Source: Devosia rhizoryzae (GTDB lineage Bacteria > Pseudomonadota > Alphaproteobacteria > Rhizobiales > Devosiaceae). Taken from it: a stretch of DNA of 64,000 bases. Location of the stretch: contig NZ_CP068046.1 of assembly GCF_016698665.1 (NCBI RefSeq), positions 2,914,001 through 2,978,000 on the forward strand, written 5' to 3'. The notes under the pieces were generated by a model. That model worked only from the letters and a program-made list of their open reading frames with translations. It did no database searches and was not told the DNA's origin. Below, piece by piece: positions 59,682 through 64,000 of this stretch (its first letter is position 1; every line of letters begins with the position of its first letter). A program made the position numbers and the translations under genes.

Positions 59682-61184
59682 ATGGCGCTTTCGCCACGGC
59701 TGGAATTTCGCCAGTCTCAAACGCTGACATTGACGCCTCAGCTCATGCAGTCGATCCGGCTGCTGCAGCTGAGCCATCTCGAATTGTCCGCTTTCGTCGA
59801 CGACGAATTGCTGCGCAATCCGCTGCTGGAACGCGAGGACGGCGGCACCGATGAGGCGCCCGAACCCGCCGAGCCACGGGTCGAAATGAGCGCCTACGAG
59901 GATACCGTCGCGTCCTCCGATCGCATCAAGGACGCCGACCAGATCGCCGAGGGCTACGATACCGCCGTCGAAAACGTTTTTCCCGACAGCGCGCCCAGCG
60001 ACTTGGGCAGCTCCGGGGGTGGACCCGACCGCAATGGCAGTTTCGACGGCGGCGATGCGCCTGACCTCGACCAGTTCGTCGCCACGCGTCCGCGTCTTTC
60101 CGATCACCTCGAAGCGCAGGCGCACATGCTGCTGCGCACGCCGGCAGACCGCCTTATTGCGCAGCACCTGATCGATGGCCTCAACGAAGCCGGCTACCTC
60201 GCCATCGAGCTCGATAGCGTCGCCGAATTGCTTGGCGCGGAGATCGAGGACGTCGAGGCCGTGCTTGCCGTGCTGCAGACCTGCGATCCGGTCGGCATAT
60301 TTGCCCGCACTGTTGCCGAATGCCTCTCCATGCAGCTGCGCGAGCGCGATCGGCTCGATCCGATGATGCAGCGGCTGATCGATCACTTGCCGATGTTGGT
60401 TGAGCACAATATGCCGGCGCTGCTACGCGGCGTCGGCTGCGATCGCGAGGATCTCCAGGATATGCTGGCAGAGCTTCGAATGCTCGACCCGAAACCCGGT
60501 CTTGCCTTCGACACCAGCCCTGTTGAAACCGTCGTCCCCGACGTCTTTGTCCGCGCGGGGCCTAACGGCAGCTGGCAGATCGAGCTCAATTCCGACATCC
60601 TGCCCAAGGTTCTGGTGAACCGCAGCTATTACGCGACGGTCAGCAAGAAGACCCGGGACCCGGGCGAAAAGACCTTCCTTACCGATTGCCTCGCCACCGC
60701 CAATTGGCTGACCAAAAGCCTCGACCAGCGCGCCCAGACCATCACGAAGGTGGCGGCCGAAATCGTGCGCCAGCAGGACGGCTTCCTCACCCATGGCGTG
60801 GCTTATCTCAAGCCCATGACCCTCAAGATGGTGGCCGAAGCCATCGACATGCACGAGTCGACCGTGTCCCGGGTCACCGCGCAAAAATACATGGCAACGC
60901 CGCGCGGCCTCTACGAAATGAAGTACTTCTTCACCACCGCCATCGCTTCGGCCGACGGCGGCGGCAATCATTCGGCGGAAGCGGTACGCCACCGCATCAA
61001 GCAGCTGATCGATGCCGAACCGCCCAGCGCCATTCTTTCCGACGACACGATCGCCGAAATGCTGCGCAAGGAGCAGGGCATGGATGTCGCCCGCCGCACC
61101 GTCGCCAAATACCGGGAGGGCATGAACATCCCCTCTTCCGTCATCCGCCGGCGGCAAAAGAAGGAACTGGCGCAGGCCTCCTGA
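59682..61184 (+). CDS. rpoN: RNA polymerase sigma-54 factor RpoN
   Basis: 500-residue sigma-54. Region I is Gln/Leu-rich (SPRLEFRQSQTLTLTPQLMQSIRLLQLSHLEL), followed by an acidic region II (about 50-125), the core-binding region, an HTH-like segment (TLKMVAEAIDMHESTVSRVT) and the RpoN box ARRTVAKYRE at 470-479. ATG at 59682 was chosen; a TTG two codons upstream is possible. It follows lptB as in most proteobacteria and carries its own sigma-54 promoter; hpf and ptsN follow. Confidence 0.97.
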   Translation: MALSPRLEFRQSQTLTLTPQLMQSIRLLQLSHLELSAFVDDELLRNPLLEREDGGTDEAPEPAEPRVEMSAYEDTVASSDRIKDADQIAEGYDTAVENVFPDSAPSDLGSSGGGPDRNGSFDGGDAPDLDQFVATRPRLSDHLEAQAHMLLRTPADRLIAQHLIDGLNEAGYLAIELDSVAELLGAEIEDVEAVLAVLQTCDPVGIFARTVAECLSMQLRERDRLDPMMQRLIDHLPMLVEHNMPALLRGVGCDREDLQDMLAELRMLDPKPGLAFDTSPVETVVPDVFVRAGPNGSWQIELNSDILPKVLVNRSYYATVSKKTRDPGEKTFLTDCLATANWLTKSLDQRAQTITKVAAEIVRQQDGFLTHGVAYLKPMTLKMVAEAIDMHESTVSRVTAQKYMATPRGLYEMKYFFTTAIASADGGGNHSAEAVRHRIKQLIDAEPPSAILSDDTIAEMLRKEQGMDVARRTVAKYREGMNIPSSVIRRRQKKELAQAS

Positions 61185-61386
61185 CACCCTTCCCCAAGGT
61201 TGACGAATGTGTGTCTACTGTCTCGATCAATCGAACCGGTAACGACACTTGCGCATTGCTTCCTTTGCGCGAGCGGGTCTAGCATCGCTTCTGCCTCGTC
61301 CTAGTGGAGGGCAGACGTGATCCCGTAGAGCCGGGAAACGGCTTTCGGATCTCTCGCGTCAAACAAAGACTGAGAGGAAAAAAGCC

Positions 61387-61965
61387 ATGACCTTACGCGT
61401 TTCGGGAAAGAACATGGATGTCGGCGATGCCCTGCGGGGCAAGGCGGAGGAACACTTCGCCGCCGTGGTCGGAAAATATTTCGACGGCGGCTACGACGGA
61501 CACCTGACCCTCAGCCCCGATGGCAGCGGTTTCCGCGCCGACTGCATGGTGCATCTCGATTCGGGCGCCGTGCTGCAGGCCAGCGCCCAGGGCGGCGACG
61601 CGACGTCCGCCTACGAGATCATGGCCAATAATATCGAAAAGCGCCTGCGCCGCTACAACCGCAAGCTCAAGTCGCATCGCAAGGGTTTCGACGGCGATGG
61701 GCTCGATGCGGTGACCGCGCAATACACCGTTTTCGGCAACACCGAGGCGCTTGACGAACTTGATGAAGATTATGCGCCGCCGGTGATTGCCGAGACCACC
61801 AAGAACCTGCGCCAGATGAGCGTCGAGGCGGCGGTGGCCGAGCTCGATTTTTCCGGTCAGCAGCTGGTCATGTTCCGCCATGCTGGACATGGCGGGCTGA
61901 ATGTGGTCTACCGCCGCGCGGATGGCAATATTGGCTGGATCGACCCAGCCCTGGGCGCCAATTGA
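61387..61965 (+). CDS. hpf: Long-form ribosome hibernation promoting factor
   Basis: 192-residue HPF. The N-terminal domain (about 1-105) is the S30AE/YfiA fold that sits in the 30S decoding centre; the C-terminal ~60 residues (PPVIAETTKNLRQMSVEAAVAELD, FRHAGHGGLNVVYRRADGNIGWIDP) dimerise two 30S subunits into 100S particles. GAGAGG precedes the ATG by nine bases. The 200-base gap after rpoN has no gene; it holds a small hairpin AGCCG-GGAAA-CGGCT (61329-61343) and probably a promoter of its own. Confidence 0.94.
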   Translation: MTLRVSGKNMDVGDALRGKAEEHFAAVVGKYFDGGYDGHLTLSPDGSGFRADCMVHLDSGAVLQASAQGGDATSAYEIMANNIEKRLRRYNRKLKSHRKGFDGDGLDAVTAQYTVFGNTEALDELDEDYAPPVIAETTKNLRQMSVEAAVAELDFSGQQLVMFRHAGHGGLNVVYRRADGNIGWIDPALGAN

Positions 61966-62012
61966 TCGGCGCCCGCGCCTGTCCGCGGGGTAATAGATCC
62001 TAAGGCAGATTA

Positions 62013-62480
62013 ATGGACTTGGCCGATATTCTGGCAGAGCGCGCCGTGCTGACTTGCAACGGCGCGCTTGATAAGCCTCAACTCTTCAAGATCATTGCCG
62101 ACAAGGCCGCCGAACTGACCGGCTTTGCCGCGGAAGATCTGCTGGCGACCCTTGAGGCGCGCGAAGACCTCGGCTCGACTGGCCTGGGCAATGGTATTGC
62201 TGTGCCGCATGGCAAAGTTGCAGGCCTCAAGCATGTCACCGCCATTTTCGCCCGCCTCGACCAGCCGATCGAATTCGACGCCGTGGACGACGAGCCAGTC
62301 GACATCGTTGTGACGCTGCTTGCGCCGATCGGTGCCGGTGCCGATCATCTTAAGGCGCTATCGAAGGTCGCCCGTCTGCTGCGGACCGAAAGCATCACCG
62401 AACAGTTGCGTGCCGAAAGCGACCCGGCTCGCCTTTACTCGATTTTGACGACGCCGCTCGAGACGCACTACGCCGCTTAA
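62013..62480 (+). CDS. ptsN: PTS IIA-like nitrogen regulatory protein PtsN
   Basis: 155-residue EIIA-Ntr. The phosphorylation site is H66 in GNGIAVPHGKV, with the family block LLAPIGAGADHLKALSKVARLL. It receives phosphate from NPr and EI-Ntr and adjusts potassium, nitrogen and metabolic balance. Third gene of the conserved rpoN-hpf-ptsN block. A palindromic-repeat half follows its stop and abuts the folC stop. Confidence 0.95.
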   Translation: MDLADILAERAVLTCNGALDKPQLFKIIADKAAELTGFAAEDLLATLEAREDLGSTGLGNGIAVPHGKVAGLKHVTAIFARLDQPIEFDAVDDEPVDIVVTLLAPIGAGADHLKALSKVARLLRTESITEQLRAESDPARLYSILTTPLETHYAA

Positions 62481-62494
62481 GATTTGCTCGATGG

Positions 62495-62534
62495 AACTCC
62501 TCCCCCGCGTTACGGGGGAGGCTGGGTGGGGGCT
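62495..62534. repeat. Half copy of the CCCCACCC/GGGGGAGG repeat, copy 6
   Basis: AACTCCTCCCCCGCGTTACG continues into GGGGAGGCTGGGTGGGGGCT. Only the right arm with its internal hairpin is present. It fills the gap between convergent ptsN and folC and is a likely shared terminator structure. Confidence 0.75.
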
Positions 62535-63824
62535 TCAGTCAGGCAAGGTCCCGTTCTGCGCGAGGACATCTCCCGCTAGATACAAAGACCCACAGATCAA
62601 AACGCGCGCACCTTCGACCTTTGAGGCTTCGATCAACGCTTCCCTGAGGTCTGACTTCGCCGCGGCCGGAAAACCTTGGGCTCGCGCCCGCCCGGCAATT
62701 TCCTCGGCGTCGCGCGCATTGGTTTCGCCCGGGATCGTCAGCGTCATGACCGAGACCGGCTGCAGGTCTTGGAACGGCGCCAGGATATCCTCGGGCTGGC
62801 GCGTGTTCATCATCCCCATGATCAGCACCAGCGGCTTTTGCGGCATCGCCGCGATGGAGCGCGCCAGCGCCGCCACGCCATGCGCATTGTGGCCGCCATC
62901 GAGCCAGAGCTCGTGGCTGTCGGGCAGCAGCGCTCGCAACACGCCGGTGCGCAGCGGCTGCATCCGCGCGGGCCAGCTCACCCGCCGCAATCCTTCCGCC
63001 AGCGCTGCTTCATCCACCGGCAGCGCAAAGTGTCGGACCGCGGCTATGGCCAGAGCTGCGTTTTCAAATTGATGCGCGCCAAGGAGGGCAGGGGGCGGCA
63101 GGTCGAGGAGGCCATCCTCGTCCTGGAACACTAGTCGTCCGTCTTGCGCGCTGCCGTGAAAATCCTCGCCCTGCCAGACCGGTCGCACGCCCAGCCGCGC
63201 CGCCGCACGCTCCAGCACGTGGCGCGCCACATCCTGCTGCAGCCCCATCACTGCCTTGGCACCGCGCTTGAGGATCCCCGCCTTGCTGGAGGCAATCTCT
63301 CCTAGCGTGTTGCCCAAGAAGGCCTGATGGTCATAGTCGATCGGGGTGATGATGGTTCCGAGCGGATGCCGGACCACATTGGTGGTGTCAAAGGTCCCGC
63401 CCATGCCCGTTTCCAGCAGCAGATAGTCTCCGGGCTTTTCCGCAAAGAGCTTGAAGGCTGCGACGGTGGTCACCTCGAAAAAGGTGATCGGGTCACCTCC
63501 ATTGAGCCGTTCCACCTCTTCCAGCGCCGCGTTCAGCGGTTCCGTCTGAACCAGCTTGCCGGCCAGCCGGATGCGCTCGTTGAAGCGCACAAGATGGGGG
63601 GAATTGTAGACATGCACCCGTTTCCCCGCAGCCTCGAGAAAGGCCCGCAGATAGGCGATGGTCGAGCCCTTGGCATTGGTGCCAGCCACATGGATGGTCG
63701 GCGGCAGGTGATCCTGCGGATTGCCTAGTCGCTCGAGCAGCGGCAGCATGCGATCGAGGGACAGGTCGATCAGCTTGGGGTGGAGCTGGGACAGGCGTGC
63801 CAGGATTTCATCGGTGCGGGACAT
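62535..63824 (-). CDS. folC: Folylpolyglutamate synthase / dihydrofolate synthase
   Basis: 429-residue Mur-ligase-fold enzyme that adds glutamate to dihydropteroate and folates. The P-loop is HVAGTNAKGSTIAYLRA; FFEVTTVAAFKLFA, LLETGMGGTFDTTN and the folate-binding ITPIDYDHQAFLGNTL follow, then the C-terminal LWLDGGHNAHG. The start is MSRTDEILARL with GGAG seven bases upstream. In many Rhizobiales folC lies beside accD; here they are 24 kb apart. Confidence 0.96.
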   Translation of the reverse strand: MSRTDEILARLSQLHPKLIDLSLDRMLPLLERLGNPQDHLPPTIHVAGTNAKGSTIAYLRAFLEAAGKRVHVYNSPHLVRFNERIRLAGKLVQTEPLNAALEEVERLNGGDPITFFEVTTVAAFKLFAEKPGDYLLLETGMGGTFDTTNVVRHPLGTIITPIDYDHQAFLGNTLGEIASSKAGILKRGAKAVMGLQQDVARHVLERAAARLGVRPVWQGEDFHGSAQDGRLVFQDEDGLLDLPPPALLGAHQFENAALAIAAVRHFALPVDEAALAEGLRRVSWPARMQPLRTGVLRALLPDSHELWLDGGHNAHGVAALARSIAAMPQKPLVLIMGMMNTRQPEDILAPFQDLQPVSVMTLTIPGETNARDAEEIAGRARAQGFPAAAKSDLREALIEASKVEGARVLICGSLYLAGDVLAQNGTLPD

Positions 63825-63867
63825 GGGGAAGCTCCATCGCTTAAGCCCGGAGTAAAGAGAGTGGGCC

Positions 63868-63983
63868 TCCCCCACCCAACCTCCCCCGTAAGTCGGGGGA
63901 GGAGCCGGCCAGTTCCAGACATCGATCCAGCCACTTTCACCGCTCGAACTCCTCCCCCGACTTACGGGGGAGGGGGGTTGGGG
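63868..63983. repeat. G+C-rich inverted repeat, CCCCACCC/GGGGGAGG family, copy 7
   Basis: Left arm CCCCCACCCAACCTCCCCCG runs on to TAAGTCGGGGGAGGAG; right arm CTCCTCCCCCGACTTACGGG runs on to GGAGGGGGGTTGGGG. Inside each arm CTCCCCCGTAAGTCGGGGGA forms its own hairpin. The unique centre is ~45 bases. It is the most regular copy in the window and lies upstream of folC. Confidence 0.85.
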
Positions 63984-64000
63984 CTTCGGAGCTACTTCCG

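Noticed and set aside
61240..61262. A second sigma-54-like site upstream of hpf (ACGACACTTGCGCATTGCT)
   Set aside because: The -24 GG is missing and the spacing is wrong, so it is not a sigma-54 promoter.

Overview
The window looks like about 64 kb of a high-G+C alphaproteobacterial chromosome. Gene families and gene order point to the order Hyphomicrobiales (Rhizobiales): regB/regA (actS/actR-like), a Fur-family regulator of the Mur type, trpFBA-accD, murU-addB-addA-trxA, tsaB-rimI-mur, lptCAB-rpoN-hpf-ptsN, TIGR02300 and DUF2852 proteins. Devosia or a close relative is my best guess; that is inference from memory of families and synteny, not a database result. No CRISPR array, integrase, transposase or intact prophage is visible. 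Almost all of the window is housekeeping or core accessory DNA.

Layout. 1-7.2 kb: 3' part of gyrB, a luciferase-like oxidoreductase, a small secreted HExxH protein and a class A penicillin-binding protein with an unusual repeat tail. 7.2-12.4 kb: a YgjP-like metallopeptidase, a DUF2852 membrane protein, the redox two-component pair regB-regA, a DUF1428 protein and an orphan phage-type DUF2793/S74 protein. 12.5-16 kb: the sitABCD manganese importer, four genes coupled by ATGA overlaps, with a Mur-type palindrome in its promoter; the presumed regulator gene lies at 50.4 kb. 16-21 kb: an O-antigen-ligase-like protein, two glycosyltransferases and a GntR(YtrA)-ABC exporter operon. 21.2-23.3 kb: a TadE gene and a TadG-like gene broken by one amber codon. 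23.4-34.9 kb: fhuF, corC-ybeY-phoH, trxA, addA-addB and murU. 34.9-46 kb: a chemoreceptor, accD, trpA-trpB-trpF, lapA, ihfB, an acetyltransferase, rpsA, cmk, a TIGR02300 protein and tRNA-Ala(GGC). 46.3-50.3 kb: a decayed ParE-type toxin with an intact antitoxin, DUF2934, a YcaQ-like glycosylase, pncB and two small genes. 50.4-57 kb: mur-rimI-tsaB, lnt, a GH3 enzyme and metK with a hairpin-rich leader. 57-64 kb: RNase D, lptC-lptA-lptB, rpoN behind a near-perfect sigma-54 promoter, hpf, ptsN and folC.

How the genes connect. Envelope building is a recurrent theme: PBP, murU, lptCAB, lnt, O-antigen ligase, glycosyltransferases. Metal and redox control is another: sitABCD with Mur, fhuF, regBA. 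Translation and RNA quality form a third: rpsA, tsaB, rimI, ybeY, phoH, hpf, tRNA-Ala, RNase D. The rpoN-hpf-ptsN block links nitrogen-type PTS signalling to sigma-54.

Two families of G+C-rich inverted repeats fill many intergenic gaps. Seven loci carry the CCCCACCC...GGGGGAGG type and two carry the CCTCATCCTGAG/CTCACCATGAGG type. I did not find a convincing novel multi-gene system. The items most worth checking are the amber-split tadG, the doubly damaged toxin next to an intact antitoxin, the sigma-54 promoter of rpoN, the Mur box of sitA, the metK leader, the PBP repeat tail and the orphan S74 protein.
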